Origin: Cranoglanis bouderius
Lineage: Eukaryota; Chordata; Actinopteri; Siluriformes; Cranoglanididae
Reading direction: 5' to 3'
Length of the DNA: 64,000 nucleotides
Assembly (NCBI GenBank): GCA_023630585.1
Contig: CM042548.1
Coordinates: 19,118,527 to 19,182,526, forward strand
Shown piece by piece: positions 11,803 to 25,098 of the stretch (the stretch's first letter is position 1; each line of letters opens with the position of its first letter). The notes below the pieces were generated by a model, which was not told the DNA's origin, did not search any database, and saw only the letters and a program-made list of their open reading frames with translations. The translations under genes were made by a program, and so were the position numbers.

Positions 11803-12558
11803 CCTGGCTGCTGATTTGTGATTAAAATATACAATCTTAAATATACAAATATACAAATCTCAAAAATTACTTTACCATTTCAGATTGATCGAAGAAATAA
11901 AATTGCTTTTATGTTCTACCCAAACAGCAAGCTTTCTACAGTGATGCTAAACACTAACTGCTTAATATGTTAGGAACATAAAAACTTTATATGCAGTTAC
12001 CTCATCACAGTTCGTATCTTCCATTTTGACTCTACTCCACATTTCTTGACTGCACATGGAAGTGAGCATGGCAGATGACTGTGATTGGCTAAATATGTCT
12101 GCTTTCCCTGGGAACACCACATGCATCAAAATCAGCGTTTTGAGATTTGAATGTTTAGGATTATTTGAGATTCAAGGTTCTGATTTATTTTAAATCTCAA
12201 AACGGTAACCTGCCATTTTGAATTATATGTTTTAAAAGCAAAGAGAAAAATATTAGCAAAAAATACACCAAAGACAAAAAACGATTTAATGTGACATGTA
12301 TATATCTTAGGATATCTTTATATATCTGCATATTATCTGCATATACATTGTATATTATCCATGGATAATCTGGGTACTGTTGAATATACAATGTACAAAT
12401 CTCTTAGATATATTTATGACTTATACTTGCATATATTATATATTTTTCTAGCGTTTTTCTATTATAACATAGTGTAATTACCATTTATATTGTTATCTGC
12501 TCAATAGCTATTGCACATATTCACTGCCCATAGCCTTGTAATTTATTTACTGTATACA

Positions 12559-13103
12559 CAGTACTGTGCAAAAGTTTTAGGCGCATGCAAAGAAATGCTG
12601 TAGAGCAAAGATGCCTTCGAAATAATTCAATTAAATATTTCTAAAAAATAAAAATAAAAAATACCATAAAGAGCAGTAAACAGTAGTAAATGAAACAAAG
12701 TCAATATTTGGTGTGACAAAAAAAGTAAAAATGAAAATCCGGTATAATTTGTGCAGTTTTATAAGGAAATGAACTGGTAAGTTTTATTGAGCATCTTGCA
12801 GAACCAGACACAGTTCTTCTGGAGACTTTGACTTTCGCACTCGCTTCTTATTTTTGCAGCAAAACCCAGCAGCCTTCATTGTGTTTACTGTCTGAAAAGT
12901 GTCTCTTACGTAATATGCTGCTTTCTTTAATGACATACAAACATTTTTCTGTAACATTTAATTTTTTGCTAGAAAACTAATGTTTGGGAATCTAAAATGT
13001 TTTTTGTACCGACTTGATAATGTAGAAGTCATAAAATAAAAAATCTATAACAAAGTTTGTCCTAAAAAAAAAATAGGGTGCCTAAAACTTTTGCACAGCA
13101 CTG
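12559..13103. mobile_element. Tc1-type MITE, copy 1
   Basis: A non-autonomous element bounded by inverted repeats: CAGTACTGTGCAAAAGTTTT at the left and its near-complement TTTTGCACAGCACTG at the right, with TA following the right end. Two further copies of about 500 bases lie at 18501-19003 and 58175-58686. The interior (about 12800-12930) is shared by all three copies and resembles a remnant of a Tc1 transposase gene. Compared with the other two, this copy is in the opposite orientation. Confidence 0.8.
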
Positions 13104-13212
13104 TATATTTACATAGCGTATTCAACCTGCACAATGCTACTATTTGCACTTCTGGTAGATGCTAAACATAATTTGGATGCTGAGTACCTGTACTGTGCAA
13201 TGACAATGAAGT

Positions 13213-13253
<41 letters not shown>

Positions 13254-13260
13254 GTCTGTT

Positions 13261-13312
<52 letters not shown>
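13213..13312. repeat. (CTAT)n / (CTGT)n tetranucleotide microsatellite
   Basis: Two CTAT arrays separated by a short run of CTGT variants. Confidence 0.95.
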
Positions 13313-13313
<1 letters not shown>

Positions 13314-13813
13314 GTGTATATAATTGATATTCATATACACTTTTGTCAGCTTCCAAGCTCCGTAATAGTAGAGACAAACTACTCGCACACTTTAGTGCAT
13401 TGCAGGCATTGCAGGTTTCTTGCGCTCGTTGTGAAAAAAGTCTAACTTCCAGCATCCTGCAAAATCTTGGATCTCCATGAACCTTTTTTCAGATCATTCC
13501 CTTCTGCACTAGTGGCTGCCCCCGAGGTCAAACTGTGAGTGTTGGTGGTCGTGCTTCACATTCTGTCCCTTTAGGTCCTTCTTCCTCAGAAAAGCGTTTT
13601 AAAAAAAGAGCCTCTAAACAGACTTTATGAAAGTTGGTTGGTGGATGACTATAATTTAATTAATAAATGGTTTTAAATCCATTCTCTTTTTTCGCTGAGG
13701 AAGTCTAACCAATGGCTTCACAGTAGAAGACTTGAATTTCTGTCTCTTAGGTATTATACAGCTCTCATCAATATCATTCGGGTACTAATAAAAACTCTTA
13801 TGACATAAAGTGA

Positions 13814-13814
<1 letters not shown>

Positions 13815-13891
<77 letters not shown>

Positions 13892-14120
13892 GCACACAAT
13901 GCTACCCACTCTCCCTCTCTCTCTCTCTCTCTCTTTCTCTGTCCGTTTCCCCGGGGAGGCAGGGCCGCACCTTATTAGCGTTCACTAGTCAAGAGCCATT
14001 AGCTCTTCAGGTAAAACCGTCAGTGACAGAGGAGAGGTTTAGGGCAGCAGGGAGTTAAACTAACACTTATCTAATTACTGACAAAGCAGGCATGCAGCAT
14101 CATTATTCAGCTGATTGCTG

Positions 14121-14181
<61 letters not shown>
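13815..14181. repeat. (CA)n, (CT)n and (CA)n microsatellites
   Basis: CA arrays at 13815-13891 and 14122-14181 flank a CT array at about 13911-13935. Confidence 0.93.
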
Positions 14182-14187
<6 letters not shown>

Positions 14188-14831
14188 AATATCTCCCTTG
14201 CAGGAGCATGATACTGTGAATCCACTACACGACTTCAAGGGAAGAAATAACAGTTTCATTTAGGAATGATCTTCCTCTTTTCAATTAGATTTGTCCTAAT
14301 AAATAAGATCATAAATGGAAGTGTTATGTAAAAGCTATTAACAATATTTAATTGTTCAAAATGGCCAAAGCTCAAATTTCAACAGCAGCTCTGTCAGTAC
14401 ATCTGGTTTAATTCAAATCACAGGTTTATATTAATCCGCTAATACGTCGTTTCTAGAGTAAGAACTTATTTACAGGGACATGTATGGTGGACACTCCATA
14501 TAATTTAATTCTAATAATAAATATATTTAAAATAAAAAATAAAAAAATAATAAAAAACAATACTATACTGTTTTATGTTGGGAGATGTGTGTTTAACATT
14601 TATGGAAAGAGTCTCTAGTGTCAGTGCTTCTGTAACAGTCAGTAAGTTCTTCGCAATGAGAAAGTCTACAGGACAGAGGACTTTGCGCTTTCTGATTTCT
14701 TAGTACCATGGCAAGTTATAATTTTTTCGTCTTCAAAGAGAGAAACAAAAAAGGATGGTGAGGAAACAATTGTTTATAGCTGCGATATATATATTTAATT
14801 GTAGCTGTTCGCAAATCACTGTGGTATAACT

Positions 14832-14950
14832 GGAATGAAACACTTTAAGCCACGCTGTCATAGGAAAATAATTTGTCAGGCCATATCACACCATCCTGTT
14901 GTGGATTATTTTCCTATAAGAGCATGCATGTAATGTTTTATTCTTTCCTT
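14832..14950. mobile_element. Short hairpin MITE
   Basis: The left arm, ending CATAGGAAAATAAT, is complementary to the right arm, starting ATTATTTTCCTATAA, with a loop of about 30 bases. The arms extend outward through an AAAACA-type stretch. A related, better-preserved hairpin occurs in ifngr1 intron 5 (53867-53972). Confidence 0.6.
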
Positions 14951-15109
14951 TATACAAAATGCAGTGAAAGTCAGAGTGAAAAATTTGCATCCCTTGATGC
15001 AGTGTATATTCAACAACAGTTGAATCAAAGCCTGAATAAGCAAATGATACACAAAATAGGTTCTTGTAGTGTTCCAGGCCTAACAAAAGCCTCACATAGC
15101 CTATACATG

Positions 15110-15400
15110 TCAATGTGAAGGATAAAAGGGCCATTTTCCCAAGTGATAATTACCAGAGGGCAATTTAGGGATATCGAGAAGGATTACTCCTCTCCACCCA
15201 CTAATACCCGGCTGTAAACACAGAGTTTCTGCCCCAAAACACACTGTGTGTGCTACTAGAGCTTTCATGGTTTTGTCAGCCCATTGGCTAATGGAGGAAG
15301 TTAATTGTGTTGGTTGTAAGGCCACCTGTCACACCAGCTTCATTTCCATAGTAATGGGAGGAGGGTGGCATGGACAGCATGCATCAGCCATGATCGCGAA
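15110..15400. promoter_or_regulatory. Candidate conserved non-coding element
   Basis: A unique segment of even composition without repeats. It contains GATAATTACC, CCATTGGCTAATGG and TTAATTGTG, which are homeodomain or CCAAT-like cores. It stands out from the AT-rich and repetitive DNA around it. Function and conservation are not shown. Confidence 0.25.
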
Positions 15401-15605
15401 TCATTTATGCCTGTTTCAAAGACAACCCAAATATGGCCATATTTTTTTACCGTGGAGTCATGACACAAAAAAAAACCCACATTAAGCTTATATGATACTA
15501 GGATGGGCATTCAAGAGTGTGTGGGACCAGACTCATAAATAATCCAAGAGGAATTATATACTTTTTATGTGTGCTATACATATACCTATAGCTAAACACA
15601 AACAA

Positions 15606-16150
15606 TCAGGTCCATAAGTATTTGGACAGTGACACAATTTTCGTAATTCTGAAGCATATAGACCTATACTTTCTGCTCGGAGACAGTCAAATGCTGCAAA
15701 ACTGATAGGACGGCGCTTCACAGTACAGATGGATAATGACCCAAAGCACACCTTGAAAGCAACCCAAGAACTTCTTAAGACAAAGAAATTAAATGTTCTT
15801 AAATGTCTGATGACCTCAACCCAATTGAGAATGCTTTTCACGTACTGACAAAACTCAAGACAGAAAGATCCGCAAACAAGCAGCAACCGAAGGCAGCCAC
15901 AGTAAAGGCCTGGCAAAGCATCTCAAGGGAGGAAACTCAGCATTTGGTCATGTCCAGACATCAGGCAGTCATTGATTGCAAAGGATTTGCATCCAAGTAT
16001 TAAAAATAATCCTAATGTGAAAAATGGCTATAATTCCTAAACAGTTAATGCAGTCTTTTGTTAAAGTCCTCAATTTAAAGCTGAAAGTCTACACTTCAAT
16101 CACATCTTTATTGCTTCATTTCAAATCCATTGTGGTGGTTTACAGAGGCA
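15606..16150 (+). mobile_element. Internally deleted Tc1-like transposon relic
   Basis: The left end CAGGTCCATAAGTATTTGGA matches a Tc1-type terminal repeat widespread in fish. Inside, the plus strand encodes a degraded transposase piece with MDNDPKHT, which corresponds to the second catalytic Asp region of Tc1 DDE transposases. The start of the transposase is missing and frames are broken. No matching right terminal repeat is evident, so the right end is truncated or diverged. Confidence 0.75.
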
Positions 16151-16498
16151 AAATTATACACTCATAAAGTAGCTAGAGGTGTAATGCCTGTAGAATTTTT
16201 CCAGGAAGAACTTCTTTTAATAACAACAGAGAAATCTTCATTTAAAAATGCTGGGAAATCGACCACAATAAACGCACAAGTTAATATATATGGATACCTC
16301 AGCAGACACATGTTGTCCATGTGATCTGTGTTGGGCTATATGAAGTGGAGGCTCAATAAATAAATAAATCAAAAATGTGTGTGCACTACTGTTAACTTGT
16401 TTCCCTGCAAAGAGTGTGAAAAAATATGTTTCCCTTGTCCAGTGCCTTGAACATTTCAGGCTAGTTTCAAGACTTTTTGTGCAGTTTTAGTTGTAGTT

Positions 16499-16905
16499 CA
16501 GTCTGTACAGGATTTCACAGATTTTATTTTGTGATTGTTGCGGCCAAAAATGCTTGATTTTGCTGCAGCTTTTTTACAAAATTTGTGATGCAACCTGCGA
16601 AGTTTTTCTGCTTTTTTTGCGGAAAACTACTTGAATTGGCGAAATTGCAATCGCACGAAATTGTTTCGCACAGTCTTTCGTAGTGATGTCTGTTGGTAAA
16701 TGAGACCTTTTAGCTGTACTCCTGTTCAACACGTGTGAATCGAAGAGGGCTTTGGCTGAATGCGCGTTATGATGATGTCACATCTGGCCCGAATCTGCGG
16801 AAATTATTTTGGAAAAATCGCAAGCTCCTTCGAATATTGTGGAGTTTGCTTGATTTTGCTTTCATTTCTGCAATCGCAAAATCGTGAAATCCTGGAAGGA
16901 CTGGT
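16499..16905. mobile_element. Inverted-repeat MITE (hAT-like)
   Basis: CAGGATTTCACAGATTTTAT near the left end is mirrored by the complement of AATCGTGAAATCCTGG at the right end, giving a roughly 400-base element with long imperfect arms and no coding capacity. The family assignment is from general resemblance only. Confidence 0.55.
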
Positions 16906-18371
16906 ATTTGGGGTGCAAATTGCATAAAAACTTGAAGCTTTTTGGCAAGCTTTCGAAAAAAAAAAAAAAACACACACACAAAAAAAAAAAAATTGTGCAC
17001 TTCCTATTCGTATCTGTATTTGTATTTGTTTAGAACACATTATCTATTCAATCCAAATAATGTATTCGTATTCAGTTATATTCCTAGAACAATCCATTAA
17101 CAATTAACAATTAACAATCCATTAACAACATTTTGGTGAATTTGGACGATAATGCTAGACTAGGATTAGAGTGGCGGTTTAACAAGGCCATCTGTATCAC
17201 ATCCTGTCCATTCTTTCCACTGCTGCTGCTTTATATCTCTCACACTGTCTATCAATACTTTTCTTTCTGAGCAAGTCTAATTAACAGATGTAGCCTATCT
17301 CCACAGTTATCATGTAGATGGGGTTGCTGGGCTAACTGCTAACTGCTTAGTTGGCCAAATTATAGGATGACATGTAAAGAGCTCAACACCAAGGCTGAAT
17401 GATAAATTTAAGAAATTATAGCAGTTCATATTGTTCTTGCAGTGCAGCCTGCTGGCCATAACCCTGGCCCATTCCAACTTCCACCTCTTCTGACATAGAA
17501 GGAGGTTGTTAAAAGTTTGCACATGCTGCTATGTTCTTGAACTACATCAATTGTAAGACTTTTGGGCATTAAAGTTTGTCAGCTGTTTAGTGTCATTGAG
17601 TACTGTTGAATTATGGCTGCTGTGGACAGGATTATGATGTGTGGCTGTGCATTTACCTCACCAGTAGCGCACATCGTCTTTTTTCTCCCCATCTTTTCTT
17701 ATGATGCATTTAAAATGCTAATAACTGGTTTATTATGTGCTCTGTCAAATGCAAATGTTTTTTTATTTTTTTTACTGCTAGAGCGTTGGGCCAGCAGAGG
17801 CATTAGCATATCTTATGCCTTCCTCCTTAGCATGTGGTGCTGTAGCTAGCACCATGAAACAATGTAATAAATTAGATTAACAGGCACATTAGATAAACAA
17901 GCCAAAAGGATGGCACGTTTAAGACGTACAGCGAGGTTGCTCAGGCAAATGAAGGTGTCTGGCTCTGCTAGCATATGGCGCACCTATTCCATCAAACCGA
18001 CACCAGCTCAACATTAGCTGGAAGTGTCAGGCAAGGCAGGCTGAGTCCAAAAATCATCATGTTAACGTGTTTTTACGACACTGAGTGATGAACTCCTGCA
18101 AATGGAAAGCTTAAAAATGCTTAAATGTCATAGTGAAGGAGAAATCTTACTTGTTGTTTGTTGTATTACACAAATAGTCATCTATATAGTTGATTAGTAT
18201 AATTCATCACTAGTATAATAGATGTAGGTATATATAATTTTAATAGCTGATTAAAACATTGTAATGACATTCATACTGCTCTGGTTTTTAGACGTTATGC
18301 TGAAATTAAAAATGCAAGTTGCAGGTTAGCATGATTAAATTCTAAGTACACTTCATTTAGAAAAAATAAAA

Positions 18372-18373
<2 letters not shown>

Positions 18374-18422
<49 letters not shown>
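18374..18422. repeat. (TAA)n microsatellite
   Basis: About 16 tandem units. Confidence 0.95.
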
Positions 18423-18423
<1 letters not shown>

Positions 18424-18500
18424 TTTGAGAGTAACATAATTCATTTAACCCCAGCAGTCAAAGTGTTTTTGTTTTGAGTTTGTAATGCTCTAAAAAAGTA

Positions 18501-19003
18501 CAGTACTGTGCAAACGTTTTTAGTACAAACTTTGTTATGGATTTTTTTTTTTTATTTTATGACGTCTACATTATCAAGTCGGTGCAAAAAACAGTTTAGA
18601 TTCCCAAACATTAGTTAGTTTTTTTTAAATTAAATGTTACAAAAAATGTAATGTAATATATGTCATTAAAGAAAGCAGCATATTACATAAGAGACGCTTT
18701 TCAGACAGTAAACACAATGAAGGCTGCTGGGTTTTACTGCAGAAATAAGAAGCGAGTGCGAAAGTCAAAGTCTCCAGAAGAACTGTGTCTGGTTCTGCAA
18801 GATGCTCAATAAAACTTACCAGCTCATTTCCTTATAAAACTGCACTAATTGTACTGGAGACTACTATTTATTTTAATTTTTATTTTTTTGTCACACCAAA
18901 TATTGACTTTTTTACTGCTCTTTACGGTATTTTTCATTATTCTGAAGGCATCTTTGCTCTACAGAATTTCTTTGCATGTTCCTAAAACTTTTGCACAGTA
19001 CCG
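18501..19003. mobile_element. Tc1-type MITE, copy 2
   Basis: Bounded by CAGTACTGTGCAAACGTTTT and, at the other end, AAACTTTTGCACAGTACCG, with a TA dinucleotide directly outside each end. That is the expected Tc1/mariner target-site duplication. The interior is closely related to copies 1 and 3. The open frames inside it are not genes. Confidence 0.85.
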
Positions 19004-19068
19004 TATATGTATATATATTTTTTTGTTTGTTTGTTTGTTTTTTAAATAAAAAAAAATAATAATAATTT

Positions 19069-20180
19069 ACAGTGCCATCCAGGATTATTGAAAATGAGGG
19101 GAAAAAGTTAATATATAAAAAATAATAGTGATATAAAAAGTGATATTTTATATCAAAATCCAAAGGACAGTTTATAGTTTTATTTAAACATGTTTTTCAC
19201 ATTGCAAAAAATATAATCTTAGCCAGTAAAAATAGCTTGAATGTAGTCAAATTCAACTAATATTTCTATTTATTAAATTGTATTTTAAACAAATATACAA
19301 TTATAAACCCTTTTTCTGGATAAGCGTTTATTTCTAGAAAGATGCAAAAATTATCTGCCAATAAAAAATAAAGTTTAAGCATGAAATTAGTGAAAATTTC
19401 TAGAAACAGGCTTAATGGTCTTATATTTGTTAAATAATTATCTCATAATTAGGAATATTAGACAACTTGTTGTTTTTTCAAGACATATTTTGCAGTGCAA
19501 ACGCAAAAAGGTCAAAATGATCAGCACCCTTGCTCCAGAGAGAATAACAGCATTGACTTAATGTCTAACAAGGTTGGAGACACTTGTAGAGGAATCTCAA
19601 TAATGAAAAATATTTTAAGCTCCTTTGTATTCAAATCCAAAGACTGAGATGGTCGCTGCAAATAAAATATGTAAAATATTGATTTGGCTCATGATCTTGT
19701 TGAGAGAACCTCCTGGCAGAGGAAACCAGGTTTTGGGCTAAAATGTCCCGGTACTCAAAGTGCCAATATTCACATCAGCTGCAAAACAGCCTTAAATGAG
19801 CCTCTATATTTTACATGTGCTGTTCCATATATTCAGTATGATAGTCGATAGTTCTGCTTTTTGTGGCATGCTCTCAGGAAGGCCTTCTTTGTTGCAATGC
19901 TTTCAAACAGCTTGTCTTTGAAATGTGCAACCACAAGAATTGTGCTATGATAAAACTGTGCTCTTTGGCCTCTTTTTTCTCTCCTTTACCATTCTCCTCA
20001 CTATGTGCTCATGGGTCCAATTCCTAGAAATTTTCCAACTCTTTCAGACATATGATACATTTGTAATGGCCCTAATTGTGCTTCATGGTATTTTAACTGC
20101 TTGTCATTTTTATGTCTGGTACCTGATTGTTGTTGTTTTTATATAATAATGGATGAGAAACATTACCCTTGTGAAACTTG
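19069..20180 (-). mobile_element. Degraded Tc1-like transposon
   Basis: It begins CAGTGCCATCCAGGATTATT just after TA, a Tc1-type terminal repeat seen widely in fish. Further in, the minus strand holds broken transposase fragments, including the block around 19590-19650 that corresponds to the stretch before the third catalytic residue. Many stops and deletions are present. The right boundary is approximate. Confidence 0.5.
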
Positions 20181-22299
20181 TGAAACAGGACATTGTTAAA
20201 GGCAACAAAGAGTTCCCTGGGCCCTGAGGGCAAATGAAAAATAATTTGTTAATATTATTGACATATTATGTCTTAGGGGTGTCAATATTCAGATATAATT
20301 TTGTATTTTGTTAGAACAAATACAGTTTCTCCTGTTGTTAAAGTGGACATTTTGACTTATTGTGTGAAACGTTTATTTCGTACGGTCACTTTTATGAAGC
20401 GTGCTAATACTTCTACAGGGCATTGTAGAAATTAGATTATAGATATAGTCTTGATCTCGTATGAAATTTTTACTTCAATTAATAATGTTGATCGGTGAAA
20501 CTAAATTGTGTGCTTTTTATTACATTTGCTATTAATTGCACTATTCATTGTTTGCATAGCTAATTAAAATGTATTTTACTGTTTGGTTTTGAACATTTTT
20601 AAGAAATATTACAAATAAAAGATTATCTTTGTCATCTTTAATGTCTCACCAGTCCCAATGCATGCGAGAACAAAACTTTTTTTTTCCCCACAAACCTTTA
20701 AAAACAGTTTTTGAAAAACAATACAGTTTGAGCCATTGGAGCAAAAATTACATTTTGGGAAATAAATGGGTTACGATGATGAGCCGTAGTTCCATCTTTT
20801 TTTTTTCTTTTTTTTTTTTTTTGTCTAAAACCATTTTCTTTCTTTTTTTAATCATACAGTGTGTAGCTTTTTATGCTAAACTTAATACCCTATTATTGAT
20901 ACACTTCAGATGAACATTCAGAGCTGCTGTTTTGTGTAGCTCTTTGAAGTCTTGATCCATAAGACGCAATTAGAGCTGTAATCCTAACCATTAGCCAAGT
21001 AACAATACTTGTGAATCCACTGTAATCTTCACACCACATTCTGCTCTGGAAGAGGAAGAAAAGCTCACCCTTAAACAGATGGCCTGAAGTCTAGGCGGAC
21101 AGGAGGCCTGCACACCAAGAAGGCAATGCTGAGGCATATGGCCACAGCCCTGTCCCCTGCCGACTGCTACATTCTAGTTTCTGGACACACACACAGTACT
21201 TACACACTTGAAAACGCTTTCTCTATCACAATGGTTTCTATTCCTGGTTCTCAAAGTAACCACAGACTGCCGCTATATCTGCTATAAGGCATACTTTGTG
21301 GATTTTAGCTTTAAGAAATCACGGAAATTGACGTTCTCTCAGCAGCATAGCTGTCTCTACACGTTATCTCCATGTATATTCCATCATCCACCTGTTGTGC
21401 TTTATAGAAAGAGGTCATTTTGGATATCTTTATGTGTTCTTATAATATATAAAGTGTACCATTTCTCTTTGACTGTTTCTAAATTTTTAAATTATCCCTG
21501 GCTTGCAGAGCACACTTTCCAGTTTCACAGCTCTCACACACTACTAAACAAGCTTGTTAATAGGCTGACAAGTTGAGGCAGGTGTGTTGGGAGCAGGAAA
21601 AAAAAAAAAAACACTTCAGGATGAGGATTGGGAATAACTACTGTGCCAGATGCTTGCATGCACTTTGCTGGACTTGTGCATGGTTGAGGCGTTTTGTCGC
21701 AGCAGCGTCTAGCAGATTGCAGCAAAGGACCCCCTAGTGCCATTTCCATCTGTACCTAAAGACCCACATGCCCTGACAATGAGGTGACCATGTCCCTGCC
21801 TGCACACAAACAGAGGGGTCGTCAGTGGTGTGTGTGTGAGGTGGGGGGATATGCATGAGGCGAAACACATTAATAAGCAATAATATCAAGCTCAAATGCC
21901 TTATCCATAATTTATTCCCTATACCAATTTATATGGTGTGGAAGCCTATTGGCGAGGTGGGGGGGGGTTGGCGAACTCTCATACATCACGTTAGTTTATT
22001 AGCTTTCCACCCTCCTCTCTCACTCTAGCTGGCCTTTCACTCTTCTTCTCTTTTTTTGTTGGCCCCTGTTTTGTCATGGTTGTTGTTCTGTTCAGCACAA
22101 CTGGCCCCATAAAAAACTCCAAACAGCTTAATTGCTGGGTTGTAAAAGATTTGCATGTTCTGGATGGGGGCGGGTGGTGTTGTAGTGGGAGTTGGGGATC
22201 GAGTGGCTAGGGAAGGACGGGATAATAGGAAGGGTGGGGATGAGACCAGAGACTGCGTGGTTGGGGGAGGCCAAGAAAGAAACATCATCATCCTCATCA

Positions 22300-22510
22300 A
22301 GTGCAACACTGCCCGCACAAACGCCCGACTGAATTCCCTCCTGAATTGCCACCAATTACGGGTTTGAGATCTGTTGAGGTCAGCGGCAGGGCTGTTTCCA
22401 TGAACCTAGGCATGCATGCTCCGACTACTAAACAGCCCCGTTTGCAGCCTGCGACGAGAACGAGGGTGTCAGGAAGCAGTGAGTCCTTAATTACCTCCTG
22501 AGCTGGATCT
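22300..22510. promoter_or_regulatory. Candidate conserved non-coding element
   Basis: A unique, GC-balanced segment with CACCAATTACGG, GCATGCATGC and CCTTAATTACC. It is free of simple repeats and resembles developmental enhancers in texture. Overlapping open frames on both strands lack domains and are probably accidental. Confidence 0.25.
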
Positions 22511-23639
22511 CCATTATCATACTGCAAGAACTGAAGAAATGCTCATGTAGATATTGACCATTTTATTAGTATTAGGATATCAGATCATTGCTGATTCTGA
22601 ATTTGTAAAATAACATATAATGTAAATGTAAACTATCTGAAGATTATTAGTATGCATTAAAATGTAATAACTGGGCTAACTGTAATATCTGTAATAACTG
22701 TAATAATCTCATACTTCTAAAATGTTCCCTTTTTTGCACTTCATTAGACTTATGGTTTAGACAAGTTCATGCTAAAACATTAAACCTAAATGGACAGGCT
22801 AAATATAAACCCTCATAATAAAGAAAAAGGAAAAGAAAAGAAGAACAAGAAATTTACTGAGTGTAACATTTGTATTCAGTTTATTCAGCAATTTATGCAT
22901 TTTATTTCTGGCTAAATGACAGTCAAGACTGTAATTATTTTAATTAGCACGTTTAGGGTTTTTTTAAATTGAGGATGGTCTATTGTTGTTGTTTTTTTCT
23001 TTTGTCACATTAAATCTTAGTGATTTTATCATTAATAAAGGATCAAACAATACATTAATTTATATGAAATACATACTAATTAAGTTGTGAATTTATTTAG
23101 CAGTAATTCTATTAAAATATTTAACCAAATTGTCATTCTTCATTTTCTTGGTGAATATAAAACAAATCTCTTATTTTTATATAGAAAAAAAATGATAAGG
23201 TTAAAAGTATCTATGTATTTGCATAAAATTCACTAATTAATTGACTCATTTTTATTCACTATTTCAGCCATTATGCACAAATTCACTGCTGGCCAACAGC
23301 AACATCCACGACATAGGAGTGTACGATATAATGTTTCTTAATCAATACCATATTGGTGTTTGCAATATTGAAACTACAGGGCAAATCACAATCCTATTCA
23401 ACAAATCACTATATATATTTTTCAGCCAAAATATCATTTTGCACAATAACAGTGTTCCAGCAGTAGTGTACTGCAAGGTATATATTCCAATTGTTATATG
23501 CAACAATATGATTGCAGTGTACGATTCTGTCCAGTCCTATTATAGAGTATTATATTAGCATATATTTACATAAAACATGTCACTATTAAAAACAATCCTC
23601 AGCTTATCTTCAGCTTTAGAGAAACTTGATGTCAGTAGC

Positions 23640-23905
23640 AGACTGGCATGAGAGAGACGGATGTTGCCGATCTGCTGCATGTGTGATGGTTGGGGTGGGA
23701 TGCGGAACTAAGCCGCTGCTCTAAACCCATCAAACTGCCAGTGTGTTTAATTGTTGGCTCATCAACAGAACGGCGTGTCCTCACTAAGCTCACTCATTAC
23801 CACTGTACTGCCTTTACCCACAATCCATCACGCGTGTATGAAGCTCTGTGCACCGAGCAGCCTGAGCAAAAGGCCCTCATAATTGCAATCATATATGTGG
23901 GGCTT
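23640..23905. promoter_or_regulatory. Candidate conserved non-coding element
   Basis: A unique segment with an E-box CATGTG, TTTAATTG and few simple repeats. It lies directly left of a second candidate element at 23980, so the two may form one larger regulatory unit. Confidence 0.22.
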
Positions 23906-23979
23906 TAGCGCGTGCCATACTGTACCATTAGTTTCACAAATAAGTAATAATTTGCTAATGACAACATTATGTTGAGTCA

Positions 23980-24265
23980 GTTTAGGGGCAATTAAAGTGA
24001 GTGATATTTACATATGCCTAATGAATCATGGTGCCGTGGCAGCTTGAGGGAGGCTCATGAATATTCATCCACGCATTCACAGCGGCCTGCCCGTAGTTTA
24101 TAAACTGAATTATGGTTGATTTGCCCTTTTAAAAAATGAACACGGGCGCATCTCCCTCAAGGAGCGAATGAACAATAAAGGCTGATTATAAAAATGCTTT
24201 TGGTGGTAAACTGACGGTGAGGAAATCAAAGGCTGATTTTTTTATAGACTTCCACAGTTTTATGG
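23980..24265. promoter_or_regulatory. Candidate enhancer with a POU-dimer-like palindrome
   Basis: This segment contains ATGAATATTCAT (24057-24068), a perfect 12-base palindrome that resembles the paired POU half-sites bound by OCT/BRN dimers. It also holds GGCAATTAAAG, CCTAATGAATC, AACAATAAAGG (SOX-like) and CTGATTATAAAA. The density of homeodomain, POU and SOX cores in about 280 unique bases is the strongest enhancer-like signal in the gene desert. Confidence 0.35.
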
Positions 24266-24461
24266 CAAAACCCACACACAGTTAAGTGTAAGGTATTCGA
24301 GAGCCTACCCTTTCCCTTTCCATGCCTCTCAATCCTTACTGTTGGCTGGCACATATCAGAGAGGTCAACTGTGTCACTCAGCAATCAGTCCCTAATAGTC
24401 TAGAGAGCGGCTTTTCAGGAAGTACCAGCTGCATAGTGTCCATCAATACAAGATGTAAATA

Positions 24462-24925
24462 GGGGTGTAATGCAATCACAGTATTTGTATTTGTATCTGT
24501 ATATATATCTTGAGTGCTTCAAATATTTATCTGTATTCGTATTTAAACTGGAATTGTGTTTTAAAAATATGAACTCTACCACTCTGCCACTGGAAACACT
24601 AGACTAGACATGTAAACTGGAATGTTTTTTTAATCCTGCTTATACAATTATTATTTTTGTTTGCCCATGCCTTCTATATTCTCTAACTAATTTAGTTGGT
24701 TATCCTAGTACCCTAATTTTAAACCACTGAAACTCTGACCAGGCTATTACTAAGGATGAACGAATGAGTGCAGTAAATGCATTGAGCAATGACTCACGTT
24801 CACGTTAATGAATGTGGTCTTTCTTTGTTCCACAAGCTTCTAATCTGAACTCGCTTTGAAAGTAAAAACCTCTCACTTACTTAACTTTTTTGTTGCATGC
24901 ATAGTCACGTGTTACACACCTCTAG
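24462..24925. mobile_element. Candidate hAT-type MITE
   Basis: AGGGGTGTAATGC at the left is matched by the complement of GTGTTACACACCTCT at the right. Between them is non-coding sequence rich in TGTATTTGTATCTG motifs. Ends and family are approximate. Confidence 0.4.
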
Positions 24926-24978
24926 TCTAAAGTCAGATGCCCTGAACCTTTCTGACAAGCTTTCTTAAAAAACAAAGA

Positions 24979-25098
<120 letters not shown>

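Larger units (their letters stand above)
8050..12550. other. Gene desert, left part
   Basis: No exon or RNA gene can be supported. The stretch holds a (CT)n/(TA)n microsatellite at 8518-8568, AT-rich unique sequence, one candidate regulatory segment (10120-10600), and a long (TA)n array at 11713-11796. Confidence 0.5.
13450..18495. other. Gene desert, middle part
   Basis: No gene can be supported. It contains CA and CT microsatellites (13815-14181), a hairpin MITE (14832-14950), one candidate enhancer (15110-15400), a deleted Tc1 relic (15606-16150), an inverted-repeat MITE (16499-16905) and a (TAA)n array (18374-18422). The remaining sequence is AT-rich and unique. Confidence 0.5.
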
